Assembly: GCF_000949255.1 (NCBI RefSeq)
Contig: NZ_JXUW01000002.1
Coordinates: forward strand, 1 to 64,000
Source of the DNA: Ferrimicrobium acidiphilum DSM 19497
GTDB taxonomy: Bacteria > Actinomycetota > Acidimicrobiia > Acidimicrobiales > Acidimicrobiaceae
Reading direction: 5' to 3'
Length of the DNA: 64,000 nucleotides
Shown: positions 16,948-25,724 of the stretch, one piece after another
How positions within the stretch are numbered: position 1 is the stretch's first letter
Layout: each line of letters starts with the position of its first letter
The notes under the pieces: model-generated
Seen by the model: the letters and a program-made list of their open reading frames with translations, nothing else
Told to the model about the DNA's origin: nothing
Database searches by the model: none
Position numbers and translations under genes: made by a program

Positions 16948-17958
16948 ATGTCACAGGTTTTCGTGTTGGCCAAACGACCGGTCGGAGTGCCAGAACTCGA
17001 GGATTTCGATCTCGTTAGCCTGCAAGAGGATTCGCTGGGCGATGGCGAGCTCCGCATTGAGCCCGTGACTTTCTCCGTCGACCCCTATCTACGCGGTCGT
17101 ATGTCGGATGCTCGTTCCTACGTCGCCCCTTTCGAGGTTGGGGCTCCGATCGCCTCGGCTGGTATTGGAAAAATTATGGAATCTAGGGCTGAGGGTTTTG
17201 CAGTGGGAGACTTTGTCCGTGGAGAGTTTCCATGGGCCAGCTCTTTTGTGTTGGGTACCGCTGGTTTGTGGAAGCTCCCGACTGATCTTGAGGTGGATCC
17301 TTCGGCCTATCTCGGTGTCCTTGGGATGACCGGATTGACCGCCTATGTCGGGCTTGTCGTACTTGGTAAGGTGACCGCTGAGGACGAGGTGCTTGTGACC
17401 GGGGCTGCAGGGGCGGTTGGTTCAGTAGTTGGGCAGCTTGCTAGGATTTTTGGCGCTCGTGTTGTCGGTTCCGCAGGTGGATCAGCCAAGGTCGAACAGC
17501 TCGCCAAACTCGGTTTCACTGCAGGTATCGATTATCGGTCAAGCGATTTTGCCCAAGCCCTAGATGTCAGCTTCCCGGATGGTATTAGCTTGTTTTTTGA
17601 CAATGTTGGTGGCAAGCAATTTGAGGCTGGACTGCACCGCATGAAGGACTTCGGGCGCATTCTCTCCTGCGGAGCTATCTCTCAATACAACGATACCGAA
17701 CTTCCGCCTGGTCCTCGAGGGTTGGAAGGACTGGTTGTACGTCGACGTCTACGCATACAGGGATTCATAGTTTCTGACCACCAGTCACACTACCGTGAAT
17801 ACCTCTCCAAGGCGACTCAATGGATTCGCGATGGTCAACTTCAGTCTCTGGAGACAATCGCTGACGGGTTCACCGAACTTCCCACCGCTTTCGTCTCGTT
17901 ATTTAGTGGCGGAAATATTGGCAAGATGCTCGTTAACGCAACTAGCAGTGCGCCGTAG
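16948..17958 (+). CDS. NADP-dependent MDR oxidoreductase (CurA / leukotriene B4 dehydrogenase-like)
   Basis: A 336-residue zinc-free medium-chain dehydrogenase/reductase. The N-terminal GroES-like part has VDPYLRGRMSD, characteristic of the PTGR/CurA group; the Rossmann part has VLVTGAAGAVGSVVGQLAR (AAGAVGS motif) near residues 150-170, then GGKQFEAGLHRMKDFGRIL. These enzymes reduce activated double bonds of 2-alkenals and enones with NADPH. The start codon follows the HAD stop by two bases with GAGGATAGG as ribosome site. Substrate unknown. Confidence 0.88.
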   Translation: MSQVFVLAKRPVGVPELEDFDLVSLQEDSLGDGELRIEPVTFSVDPYLRGRMSDARSYVAPFEVGAPIASAGIGKIMESRAEGFAVGDFVRGEFPWASSFVLGTAGLWKLPTDLEVDPSAYLGVLGMTGLTAYVGLVVLGKVTAEDEVLVTGAAGAVGSVVGQLARIFGARVVGSAGGSAKVEQLAKLGFTAGIDYRSSDFAQALDVSFPDGISLFFDNVGGKQFEAGLHRMKDFGRILSCGAISQYNDTELPPGPRGLEGLVVRRRLRIQGFIVSDHQSHYREYLSKATQWIRDGQLQSLETIADGFTELPTAFVSLFSGGNIGKMLVNATSSAP

Positions 17959-18064
17959 GTGGCTTCGCGCGGATTTGGTCGCTGCACCTGGAAGCACAAC
18001 AACTATCCCCTAGGTCTCAGTATCGGTGTGTGCGCAGTAACAAACCCAAGGAGTGTGGGTAGGC

Positions 18065-18506
18065 TGCGATCGCGAAGAGCTTCTCTCCGCCGCGATGCTC
18101 AAAGTGCATGACCACTTCATTGATCTTCTTCCATTCTCGGTAGCGAGCACAGAACCGTGAATAGCTGAGCCCATTTGGATTGCGCTCCTTGTACTTAGAA
18201 CCAGAGCAGTTGTAGGGTCAGGTGATTATGAGCCTGTATCTCGGTGGCCACCTCCTGCCAGTTGGGAATAACGGGCGTACTCTTTGGTGTCTCAACCGCG
18301 GCGAACAACAACTGCTCCAGGGCTTGTACGTCCATTCCCGCTGGAAGTGGCCAGCCAATCTCGTGCTCTGCTGCCTTCTCAAGATATCTCGTCACGGTCG
18401 TCCTAGACATCCCCGTCTCCCAGCTGATTACCCTGACACTCTTGCCCTGCGCACTGAGACGCAGTACCTCTTCGATCTTTCTCATTGGTATCCTCCTATT
18501 GGGCAT
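18065..18506 (-). pseudogene. istA: Truncated, frameshifted IS21-family transposase istA
   Basis: Minus-strand reading opens MPNRRIPMRKIEEVLRLSAQ and continues with a helix-turn-helix (GKSVRVISWETGMSRTTVTR) as in IstA; AGGAGG lies six bases before the internal ATG at 18485. After LTLQLLWF the frame stops, but a one-base shift restores KYKERNPNGLSYSRFCARYR then EWKKINEVVMHFEHRGGEKL, the next IstA segment. Homology ends near 18065, before the DDE catalytic region, and no istB follows. So this is a 5' relic with a frameshift near 18190. Confidence 0.85.
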
Positions 18507-18599
18507 GTGGCACCTTTGGGTGGTTGGTTTTCAGTCACCACATAAGGATGCCACAGCCTCTTTGCATCCATTGTTCCTGAGTCCTTCTCGCACCCTCTA

Positions 18600-18655
18600 G
18601 GGGGTGGCACATTTCAGCGAGAACGGGTGGCAGATTTTGGTGAGAATCCCCACAC
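18600..18655 (-). mobile_element. IS21-type terminal region with two subterminal direct repeats
   Basis: Upstream of the istA relic lie two imperfect 21-bp direct repeats, GGTGGCACATTTCAGCGAGA (18603) and GGTGGCAGATTTTGGTGAGA (18626), the arrangement of transposase-binding repeats seen at IS21 ends. The outer tip is probably at 18650-18655. The other end is missing. Confidence 0.65.
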
Positions 18656-19088
18656 CCGAAAGCAAAAGCTATAATCCAGTCACACGAAATCTATGGGTAC
18701 GCTTAGTGGCCGCCGCGATGGAGGAGCGGTCCAAGACGTCTTGGCGGGTGCTTAGCACAACTCCTAAACCGGTTATCAGAAGTAGGGAAGCCTTCTACTT
18801 CTGATCCTGGCACTTATCAGAAGATGACAAGTCACACTCTTCCATCAAAATGTTTGGTAGACACGATAGTTCGCAAACGTGTCAAAATGCCAACACTTGT
18901 CAATGGCCATCTCAACCTGCACAGGGGTGGACACCTAAGTTGCACGGGGATTATGGGACTTCCACATAGGTTCGGTCATTCACATGAATGTCAATGGAGC
19001 CTTAGAACTGAAGTCTTGGTTTATACCGACTCCGTGGTTACTTCGCAGCACATGCATGACATTCTGGTGAGGTTTCTCTAGGCTAAGA
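18656..19088. other. Gene-free region with one strong inverted repeat
   Basis: About 430 bases with no convincing coding frame. It contains the 11-bp inverted repeat at 18775-18805. It may be further insertion-sequence debris. Confidence 0.35.
18775..18805. repeat. 11-bp perfect inverted repeat
   Basis: ATCAGAAGTAG (18775-18785) and CTACTTCTGAT (18795-18805) around a nine-base centre. A further TATCAGAAG follows at about 18816. No T-tract. Could be a hairpin or a protein-binding palindrome. Confidence 0.6.
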
Positions 19089-20714
19089 CTATGGGAGAGT
19101 TGGTAAGTTAGCTGGATTGTTTACAGCTACCGAACTCAACACGTTCCAGGAACTCGCCACCGGAGTGAGGAAGTAGGGTGGGGAGAGGTAGGCCAGTCGG
19201 GGATCGTAAGTGTAGTTTGTTGCATAGCCATTGGTGATCGAGGTCCCCTGAAAAGTCCCTTCGATATCGGCGTAGTTCCCAGCGAGAGCTCCATAGAGAT
19301 AAATCGTTCCCTCGAAGGGTAGTTTCCAGAAGTTTTGGACCGCAAATGAGTGTTGGAGAGTCAGGATTGCCCCCATAATCACTGGATCGTTCGAGGGATG
19401 TGAGAAGCAGGTGTCAGGGGTGGTGTTGGTGCTCGAGAACTTGCTACTTACCTGGACGAAGTTGTTGGCGATTAACCCCAGGAGGTCGGAGGTTCCGTTC
19501 GCGCCACAACCGGTGTACTCTAGATTGCCGGTGATGGTAATGTTGTTCTCCGAGGCGGCGGTGAGCTGGCCACTCAACGTCCCTTGAATGTCGAGATTCC
19601 CCTCTTGACAGGGTGAGGCTTGCTGATCGATATTGAGTGTTCCTGAGGCACACGTATTACTGTTGGCCTGGGCCAGACTGGCGACATACATAACCCCATT
19701 CGCCGGGAGCGGAAGGTCAGATCCAACACAGGTGGTGTTCTTGGTCTGTGGGGATATGACTGTCATCGTCGTGCCATGAAGAGTAACTTGCGTTGGTCCA
19801 TAGTAGAGACAGCCGCCAGCGGACGCCATTTGTTCGAGATGTTGGTCTGATTGAGGCAGAGACAACGGAGTGTGATACTGCACATTGCCGCCTACTTTAA
19901 AGACTGGATTATCGACGTTGGATCCATTAAGATATGCGTTAGTGGGATCGATCCAATAGGGGTGAGCGGCGATGCCGCTTTTCAGGGTGGAGGCGGAATA
20001 GACCGGGCCGTTAAAAACCGGACTACCAGCGAGATAGTACATGTCGTTCGAGAACACCGGGCCATTGAACGTTTGGCCAGTGACGTAGTAGTTAAGTAGC
20101 GACTTACATGTGGGAAGGATCGGCCCATTTGGTGGTTGACCACTAGTACCATTCGATTGCGAGAACAGGTAGTTGCAATCGGCCTCAGCCTTGTTGTTGG
20201 GAAGTTGAGCGGCATGGACGGCAAAGACTGGATCAACGACCATCTTATTATCAAATATCAGGTAGTTGAGGAAGCTTTGAGAGCGAAAAGATGCTTTCAA
20301 GGTGACGTATTGAGTGTTCGCACCACTCGTTGCGACACCAGTAACAAGTAGGCTCACCACCCCGCTGTAGGCAGTTTGGGCGTTGTTGACTGAGTAATGG
20401 AAGTATTCGGTTGTCGATCCAGAGACTGACTCCCAGCTGGTGAGTGCGGCGTTGGCCACTGGTGGCAGATTATTGGCGTCGTACTGCCAGTAGTTGCCGA
20501 GTTGATTTATTGAGTACTGATCTAAGAGGTTCTCGTAGTTGGCCACTCCGGCCTCTGCGGCTGCGAGTGCTGTCTGGTTCTCCTGGCGCTGCTTGGTCTG
20601 AGGTAGCTGACCAACCGAGGCAGCGACCAGTCCAGCTGGGATTATCGTGATTAACATTACAGCGATGATGACAAGAACCAATGCATCTCCGCGTTCACCT
20701 TTCGTTCTCTTCAT
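19089..20714 (-). CDS. PilX-like pilus/surface protein with N-terminal membrane helix
   Basis: A 541-residue protein opening MKRTKGERGDALVLVIIAVM with one hydrophobic helix (about residues 11-32) and then SVGQLPQTKQRQENQTALAA plus AEAGVANYENLL. A short basic leader, RG/RGD before the helix and an AAEAG helix resemble PilX/PilZ-type accessory pilins in type IV pilus systems. The large extracytoplasmic part is Asn/Ser/Thr-rich with NGPVFSNDMYYLAGSPVFNG-like repeats and several Cys. Third and last of three minus-strand pilin-like genes, 13 bases after the second. Probably assembled or displayed with them. Confidence 0.65.
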   Translation of the reverse strand: MKRTKGERGDALVLVIIAVMLITIIPAGLVAASVGQLPQTKQRQENQTALAAAEAGVANYENLLDQYSINQLGNYWQYDANNLPPVANAALTSWESVSGSTTEYFHYSVNNAQTAYSGVVSLLVTGVATSGANTQYVTLKASFRSQSFLNYLIFDNKMVVDPVFAVHAAQLPNNKAEADCNYLFSQSNGTSGQPPNGPILPTCKSLLNYYVTGQTFNGPVFSNDMYYLAGSPVFNGPVYSASTLKSGIAAHPYWIDPTNAYLNGSNVDNPVFKVGGNVQYHTPLSLPQSDQHLEQMASAGGCLYYGPTQVTLHGTTMTVISPQTKNTTCVGSDLPLPANGVMYVASLAQANSNTCASGTLNIDQQASPCQEGNLDIQGTLSGQLTAASENNITITGNLEYTGCGANGTSDLLGLIANNFVQVSSKFSSTNTTPDTCFSHPSNDPVIMGAILTLQHSFAVQNFWKLPFEGTIYLYGALAGNYADIEGTFQGTSITNGYATNYTYDPRLAYLSPPYFLTPVASSWNVLSSVAVNNPANLPTLP

Positions 20715-20727
20715 TAAAGTGTTCCTC

Positions 20728-21351
20728 CTACGTGGTTGGTGCTGGCTGAGTTGATCCCGGGAGAGCTACAAGTGACTGGGTGGTAGTCATGCCTTGATCA
20801 ATCACATTCTCGGTGATGTCCACACCGACGAGTTCGATCTCTGCCAATGTGGTTGGGTCGGTGGTACCAGCGGTAGGTACCGCTACGGCTGCTTGGGAGA
20901 GCTGGCTTGGGTTGGACGGGGTTTGATAGTACGAAAATAGATGTGGCGATGCAGTAGTTAGACCTAGGTCTGTTATTGGCGCCGTCTTGCCGTTGATTAG
21001 GAATTCCTCGTCGATGTGACATGGACATGTGGTGGTGGTCAACCAGATCTTCTCGATGCCGAGTTGTCCGGCACTGTCTATCGCATTGAAACTGACCGAG
21101 GATGGTGAGGCTGTCAACAGCGCCCCTCGTCCTGTAGTGACCGCCTCACTGAGGTATCTTGTCAACTCAGTGGATCCGAGATCGGCAGACGCGGTGGCCG
21201 CTTGTGAGCTGAGCGTTACCTGCTGGACAATTTCGAAAGAGGTGATGACTTTATAGGTGATTAGGCTCAAGAGCCCAGTCAGTGCCATGGCAATGACGAG
21301 CTCAACGATGCTGAAGCCATCCTCTGCTCTAAGGGAGTGCGATCGGGACAT
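20728..21351 (-). CDS. Prepilin-type protein (PilW/PulJ-like)
   Basis: A 207-residue protein with a type IV prepilin signal: MSRSHSLRAEDG followed by FSIVELVIAMALTGLLSLI, giving the prepilin peptidase site G-F with Glu at +5. The GGAGGAGG ribosome site upstream of ATG 21351 fixes the start. The rest resembles minor pilins: QVTLSSQAATASADLGSTEL, then beta-rich sequence. The gene overlaps the upstream PilV-like gene by 23 bases, indicating translational coupling. Confidence 0.8.
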   Translation of the reverse strand: MSRSHSLRAEDGFSIVELVIAMALTGLLSLITYKVITSFEIVQQVTLSSQAATASADLGSTELTRYLSEAVTTGRGALLTASPSSVSFNAIDSAGQLGIEKIWLTTTTCPCHIDEEFLINGKTAPITDLGLTTASPHLFSYYQTPSNPSQLSQAAVAVPTAGTTDPTTLAEIELVGVDITENVIDQGMTTTQSLVALPGSTQPAPTT

Positions 21352-22633
21352 CGATCGATCCTCCTCCAGGTGTCGAGAGGGCTCCGGTCGAGGGGTACAC
21401 AAGACTGCTTGAACCGGATGTAACTGACATGGTGATTGCTCCGATGGGCGCCAAGAATGTCGCCTGTCCGGTGCTGTCGGTGGTTGCTACTTGCGTAAGA
21501 GAGTTGGAACAGCCGGCAAGAGGTGCCCCAGAGGTGGATGTTTGGATGATGCTGATTGCGGCGTTCGCGACTGCTTTCCCGGACTTGGTCACGGTTACGG
21601 TGATCGGCTGCCCCAGTAGATCGAGGGAGGTGTCTCCACCGGGAAGGGCGACGATAGCTGAGTCCAGACTGGTCCCAGGAAACGAGGTGTATAGGTAGCA
21701 TTGCCCAAGCCAGGCTTGATAGCCCGATGAGGCCGGGAATATGTTGGTAATAGGGTTTGTGCCCCCAGGCGCATAGACGGTTTCTCCGCTGGGCAGCGAT
21801 GTGGATCCTAGCGAGACTCCAAACTGCCAGGGTATTGAGATACTTGGAGTAACTAAGGTGATGGTAGCTGCCTGGGCATAGGTAAAATCGGCTTGCGTAT
21901 TAGCGGATGCGTTGATAGTGATGGTCTGTGATGGAGAGGGATCTCCGAACGGACTGGTCCAGTCCTGCCCACTTGGTGCTCCAAGGGTCACGGTGTAGGT
22001 GCCCGGTGTTAGGAACGGAAAGTAGGCACAACCCTGGGAGTCGGTCTGTATCGTCGTGGCCGTGTCGCTGGCCGCGTTCTGGGCTGTCAGGCTCACGGAA
22101 AGGCCGCTGTCTGCTCCTGCTGCTTGGTTTTGTGCCACCACGAGCAACGATCCTGTTGTCGTTGAACTATAACCAGCTGGAGCGTGGTAGCCAGTCGTGC
22201 TTCGCACTGGGGGGAATGGCGCCATGTTGCTCCAGGTGACGGTTACTGATGCCGAGAGAATGGGCTCCAATATCTGACTACTGCTCATGTTGGCATTACA
22301 GCCATCAGGATTGGAGGTTCCTTGTGTCCAGTACAAATTGTCGGTGATGGTGTAGGTGACTGCTGCGATCACATCGGTGTGGCTGGAGGTGCCGAGCATG
22401 TTGGTTAGGTTGCTAAACGATTGAGCGGCTTCTGTGTTTAGGATCTGTATCTCCGACTGAGCTAGGTTGGAGGCGGTGACTTGTTGACGTGAGGCAACCG
22501 ACAGCTGGGTGGATCGTTCGATGAGATACGTAGACGGGCCAACGACTGCAGCCAAAATAGTGAACGCGACGACCACACTAATGATTGAGAGCCCTTGCTG
22601 GTCTCGATGGAACAATGCGACACGGTCGAACAC
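21329..22633 (-). CDS. PilV-like minor pilin with carboxypeptidase-regulatory-like domains
   Basis: A 434-residue protein with leader MFDRVALFHRDQQG and a hydrophobic helix LSIISVVVAFTILAAVVGPS, matching a prepilin layout, though the usual Glu at +5 is replaced by Ser. The extracellular part contains repeated beta-sandwich-like segments with GSLLVVAQNQAAGADSGLSV, GCAYFPFLTPGTYTVTLGAP and a second ITVTVTKSGKAVANAAISII ... STGQATFLAPIG unit, as in carboxypeptidase-regulatory-like domains. GTG start with weak ribosome site. First of the three-gene pilin unit. Confidence 0.7.
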   Translation of the reverse strand: MFDRVALFHRDQQGLSIISVVVAFTILAAVVGPSTYLIERSTQLSVASRQQVTASNLAQSEIQILNTEAAQSFSNLTNMLGTSSHTDVIAAVTYTITDNLYWTQGTSNPDGCNANMSSSQILEPILSASVTVTWSNMAPFPPVRSTTGYHAPAGYSSTTTGSLLVVAQNQAAGADSGLSVSLTAQNAASDTATTIQTDSQGCAYFPFLTPGTYTVTLGAPSGQDWTSPFGDPSPSQTITINASANTQADFTYAQAATITLVTPSISIPWQFGVSLGSTSLPSGETVYAPGGTNPITNIFPASSGYQAWLGQCYLYTSFPGTSLDSAIVALPGGDTSLDLLGQPITVTVTKSGKAVANAAISIIQTSTSGAPLAGCSNSLTQVATTDSTGQATFLAPIGAITMSVTSGSSSLVYPSTGALSTPGGGSIDVPIALP

Positions 22634-22712
22634 ATCAGCAGTATCGGCAGATCAGGCGGTAAAACTGAACGCCTAGAGTGGTATTAAATCGTATTCGGCA
22701 CTTTGGGTAACG

Positions 22713-23783
22713 CTAATCTGCACCGGCCTGGATCGTGTCGTTGACTTGTGCTTTGCGCAGGCCGTCAATCCCTTCGGCGATTGCGTCATCCTCGGCCTCG
22801 ATGGCATCGAGGTCGGTATCTGCAAAGCCCATGACTCCCATCGATGCAAAGGTGTCGCGCATCTTGGGGCTCCACAAGCCAATATCGCGGATGGTTGGGA
22901 CAATACGCTGAAAAAGCAGGCCACGGAAGAGTTGTTGGCTTTCTGAGTTGTTAAGGTGCTCAGTACAGGCTTGGACATCAAAACCGAAACGCTCCCACAC
23001 GTCTTGAGCTAGGAAGCGGTCGCGCATAACCAAGCACGCCTCTGCACAGAACTCTTCTCGTTCGGCCCGCTCGTGCTCGGTCAGCTGTGGGTAGTAGTCG
23101 CGCAGGGCAACTCTCCCAAAGGCGACGTGACGAGCTTCGTCTTGCATTACATAGGCGGTGAGGTTACGGACTAGCTCGATCGAGGTGTTGTTTCGGACTA
23201 AGCCGAAGGCTGCCAGGGCAAGTCCCTCGATGAGGACTTGCATGCCAAGAAAGGTGATATCCCAGCGAGTATCTGAGAGAACGTCATTAAGCAGACTCTT
23301 CAGACTGGCGTTGATTGGGTAGGCGATGGCGAGTGTGTCTAGATAGGTTGAATAAACTTCCACGTGTCGCGCCTCATCCATCACCTGGGTTGCGGCATAA
23401 AACTTTGCATCGATCTCGGGCACTGTCTGGACAATTTTGCTGGCGCATATCAAGGCGCCTTGTTCACCGTGTAGAAACTGAGAAAACTGCCAGGCCAAAA
23501 GATGAAGCCGAACCTGTTCACGCTCATCTTCAGACAGTTTTGACCACAGCTGACTTCCAGCGAGTCCGATAGCACTGTCAACTTCAGGCGAAGAGGCGTA
23601 GGCGGGCAGCGACCAATCAATGCGTATCTGTGCATCCCACTGGCGGCGCTTACCTTGAGAGTAAAGACGCAAAAGACGTTCGCGTTCGGTGTCGTAGCTC
23701 CAGGTGAACACGGCTGAACCGCTCTTGTCGGCTGTGTCCCACTGCGTTTTGTCGATTGGCAAGGCGTAGTGTTCTTCAAACAT
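22713..23783 (-). CDS. Ferritin-like di-iron protein
   Basis: A 356-residue helical protein with two pairs of metal-ligand motifs: FLHGEQGALICA and VMDEARHVEVY, then LIEGLALAAFG and MQDEARHVAFG. The E...ExxH / E...ExxH pattern is that of ferritin-like/R2-like di-iron carboxylate proteins, including AurF-type N-oxygenases. Substrate and redox partner are unknown. ATG 23783 has AAGGTAGGTGA upstream. It lies downstream of nothing obvious and 79 bases before the pilin unit in the same direction, so cotranscription is possible but a functional link is not evident. Confidence 0.75.
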   Translation of the reverse strand: MFEEHYALPIDKTQWDTADKSGSAVFTWSYDTERERLLRLYSQGKRRQWDAQIRIDWSLPAYASSPEVDSAIGLAGSQLWSKLSEDEREQVRLHLLAWQFSQFLHGEQGALICASKIVQTVPEIDAKFYAATQVMDEARHVEVYSTYLDTLAIAYPINASLKSLLNDVLSDTRWDITFLGMQVLIEGLALAAFGLVRNNTSIELVRNLTAYVMQDEARHVAFGRVALRDYYPQLTEHERAEREEFCAEACLVMRDRFLAQDVWERFGFDVQACTEHLNNSESQQLFRGLLFQRIVPTIRDIGLWSPKMRDTFASMGVMGFADTDLDAIEAEDDAIAEGIDGLRKAQVNDTIQAGAD

Positions 23784-24235
23784 TGGGTCACCTACCTTGG
23801 GTTGCTCTTCCCCACGCTATCACCTCTCGAGAAGGTTCATCGCTCAGCCGGTGGTGGAACTTAGTTGGTTAACTGCGTTTTACGTGGGATAAGTCTAGAG
23901 AATCGATCGCATTCCGCAGAAGAAAATAGCGCAGAAGAAAACACGGGGAAGTCTGGTTGGAGGGGCTTGCCCTCCTGTGCTTGGTTCAGTACCAGGCTTG
24001 TGTTGGCAGTCGGCGAGCGTGCTGGCTTTGGTGTCAGGTATGTCGGGCAACGTTCTGTTGATGCCGGTTGGTGGTAGCGAGGGTTTGGCGAAGCTTGGCC
24101 ACCCCGTGCAATCCTAGTTCGCGACGATATTCAGATGATATTGAATGCTGCTGCTGTTCAAAGAGTTCTAGTTGCGTCTTTGTCATATTTACAGTGTGAG
24201 ACGAGGCTCTGACACTGTAACAATCGATCCGTCGT
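23784..24235. other. Intergenic region with an inverted repeat, no gene seen
   Basis: About 450 bases between the di-iron gene start and the TnpB relic. It should hold the promoter of the di-iron gene. Short direct repeat CGCAGAAGAAAA twice near 23916-23942. The inverted repeat at 24189-24220 is listed separately. Confidence 0.4.
24189..24220. promoter_or_regulatory. 9-bp inverted repeat, possible operator
   Basis: TTACAGTGT (24189-24197) and ACACTGTAA (24212-24220), perfect over nine bases with a 14-base centre that extends the pairing imperfectly (GAG/CTC). It is just outside the right end of the TnpB relic. It could bind a regulator or mark a transposon flank; no regulator gene is adjacent. 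Confidence 0.3.
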
Positions 24236-24279
24236 ATTTCGGTGGCATCCTCCCTCGCAGCCGGGACTTCCTAAGCTGC
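24236..24279 (-). mobile_element. IS200/IS605-like right end beside TnpB relic
   Basis: Minus-strand sequence directly after the TnpB stop: GCAGCTTAGGAAGTCCC, then GCGAGGGAGGATGCCACC. It parallels the copy at 11147 (GGAGCTTGGGAAGCCCC ... GGGGAGGATGTCACG). The stem is weaker here (TCCC/GGGA). This is the region that supplies the 3' scaffold of TnpB guide RNA in active elements. Confidence 0.65.
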
Positions 24280-24960
24280 TCATGCAGCTTTAGGCGTGGT
24301 GGCGCGCTTCATTGGGTCGGGCTGCTGTGTCTTGTTAGACCTAGCGTGCGATGTCGCTTTGCGCATCGTGACCGCAAGTCCTGCGGCAACGATGTTGTTG
24401 GCCGCATTCACGTCTGCGTTATCCGTATAGACAGAAGAAGAGAGCTTGATTCTCAGCGGCCGTCCACAACCACACACACTACAACGTAGGTTTGTGTATG
24501 CGGGATTGATAGTGATGACTTCTACTGCTGTTGTAGCGCTGGTGGCCGTGTCGGTGAGCCGTTGACTGAATATGCCCTAGCCCTGTTCTAGAACCGACCT
24601 GTTGAGTCCAGACTTTGCTTGAACGTTCTTGCCAGGCTTGTTCTTGGTCCTTTGACAGATTTGGTCAGGTTCTTGATCTTGAGAGCCTCTAGTGCAATTA
24701 GGTCGTAACCACGCACCAGATTGATTGTCATCTTTTCGATTCAGTCCTTACGTCGGTCTGACTGATTGTGACATTGTACCGGTTGGAGCCTTTGACTTGT
24801 CTGGCGAGTTTGCATTGAAGTCGCCTTTGGTTGCCGCTCTCCTTTGGTGACGAACTCCAACGGCGTGCCTATCTGCATCTATGGCTGTTTCAACCGCAAG
24901 TTGGCTACGCTTTGCTCCCTGAAGTCTATGAATTCAGTTGATGATTGATGCTGCGAATGC
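24280..24960 (-). pseudogene. Decayed tnpB of an IS200/IS605-type element
   Basis: Minus-strand frames give successive TnpB blocks: KLARQVKGSNRYNVT; RRKD-stop-IEKMTINLV; RGYDLIALEALKIKNLTKSV; NRSVLEQG-stop-GIFSQRL; INPAYTNLRCSVCGCGRP; NADVNAANNIVAAGLAVTM; and a final TTPKAA stop. LIALEALKIKNL is the block carrying the RuvC Glu, CSVCG is part of the zinc finger and DVNAAN carries the last RuvC Asp. Two tryptophan positions are stops (TGA near 24740, TAG near 24578) and at least two frameshifts occur, so it is inactive. The first Asp region is not clear and the start is lost. Confidence 0.85.
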
Positions 24961-25016
24961 CGCCTGCAATACGAGTTCATCTTCATCCAGCAATCGCTGG
25001 AGCTCCCCCCTGGATC

Positions 25017-25724
25017 TCACACCCCAACCGGGACTGCCTCAACGATGACGTTATCGGCATAGGAGCCTCCCACTCCCGGGATCTCCTTGAAGGGACCACC
25101 ACAGGTGACGAGTGCGAGGCGTGGGGGACCTTGGTTGCTAAAGAGTGACGTGTGCACCTCGGTGTTTGGAGAGAGTACCGGTTTGGTGCTGATCTGCCAG
25201 CTAGTGATCTTTCCCTTCCAGTCCAGGTTTACTCTGTCGCCGGGGACCAGTTGACCAATGGCGCCAAGAGCTCCCTCCCCTTGTCCTACCCAGTTGACGT
25301 GACCTGCTAGCAGGGTGACCCCTGGGAGCCCAGGAGTTGGAGTCTGGCTATCCCAGCCGACGTTATGGACATCGGGTGGGATGGTGAGTGCTCCATTGGC
25401 CGGCCACTCGGCCAGGATAACTGCAGAGACACCCAGCGCCGGAATCGAGATCGTTGCTACTTCGTTGGGCAGCGTTGGTCTCCAGGTTGCGTGGGTAGTA
25501 GTAGCAGCGGTAGCTGGGGTCGTATGGTTGGCGAGATGAAGGGCGCGTTTGTGATCTTGCCGGGTGAGACGTGCAATCCTGGCAGCTGGGGAGTTGTGAA
25601 CTCCCATGTAGCTCAAGACTCCGCCAGTGATGATCGCAAGGCCAGCAACAAGAGCGAGGAGGCCACGCCCACTAAGGGCGCTGCCTCCTCTACGCTCGTA
25701 GTGGCGGTGCTTAAGCAACCTCAT
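25017..25724 (-). CDS. Sortase, class F-like
   Basis: A 235-residue membrane-anchored protein: basic N-terminus, membrane helix LLALVAGLAIITGGVLSYMG, a linker, then a sortase domain with VATISIPALGVSAVI, NVGWDSQTPTPGLPGVTLLA, catalytic His in LLAGHVNW and catalytic Cys in LALVTCGG (about residue 208). Sortases join surface proteins to the envelope by transpeptidation. After the Cys the sequence runs SYADNVIV, where I would expect the third catalytic residue, an Arg, at the Ala. Its ATG overlaps the end of the DUF3494 gene by 14 bases, so the two are coupled and the DUF3494 protein is the obvious candidate substrate. Confidence 0.85.
   Translation of the reverse strand: MRLLKHRHYERRGGSALSGRGLLALVAGLAIITGGVLSYMGVHNSPAARIARLTRQDHKRALHLANHTTPATAATTTHATWRPTLPNEVATISIPALGVSAVILAEWPANGALTIPPDVHNVGWDSQTPTPGLPGVTLLAGHVNWVGQGEGALGAIGQLVPGDRVNLDWKGKITSWQISTKPVLSPNTEVHTSLFSNQGPPRLALVTCGGPFKEIPGVGGSYADNVIVEAVPVGV

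Noticed and set aside
22713-23783. Calling the di-iron protein AurF or a ribonucleotide reductase R2
   Set aside because: Metal motifs support only the ferritin-like di-iron superfamily; no radical Tyr context or partner gene is visible.
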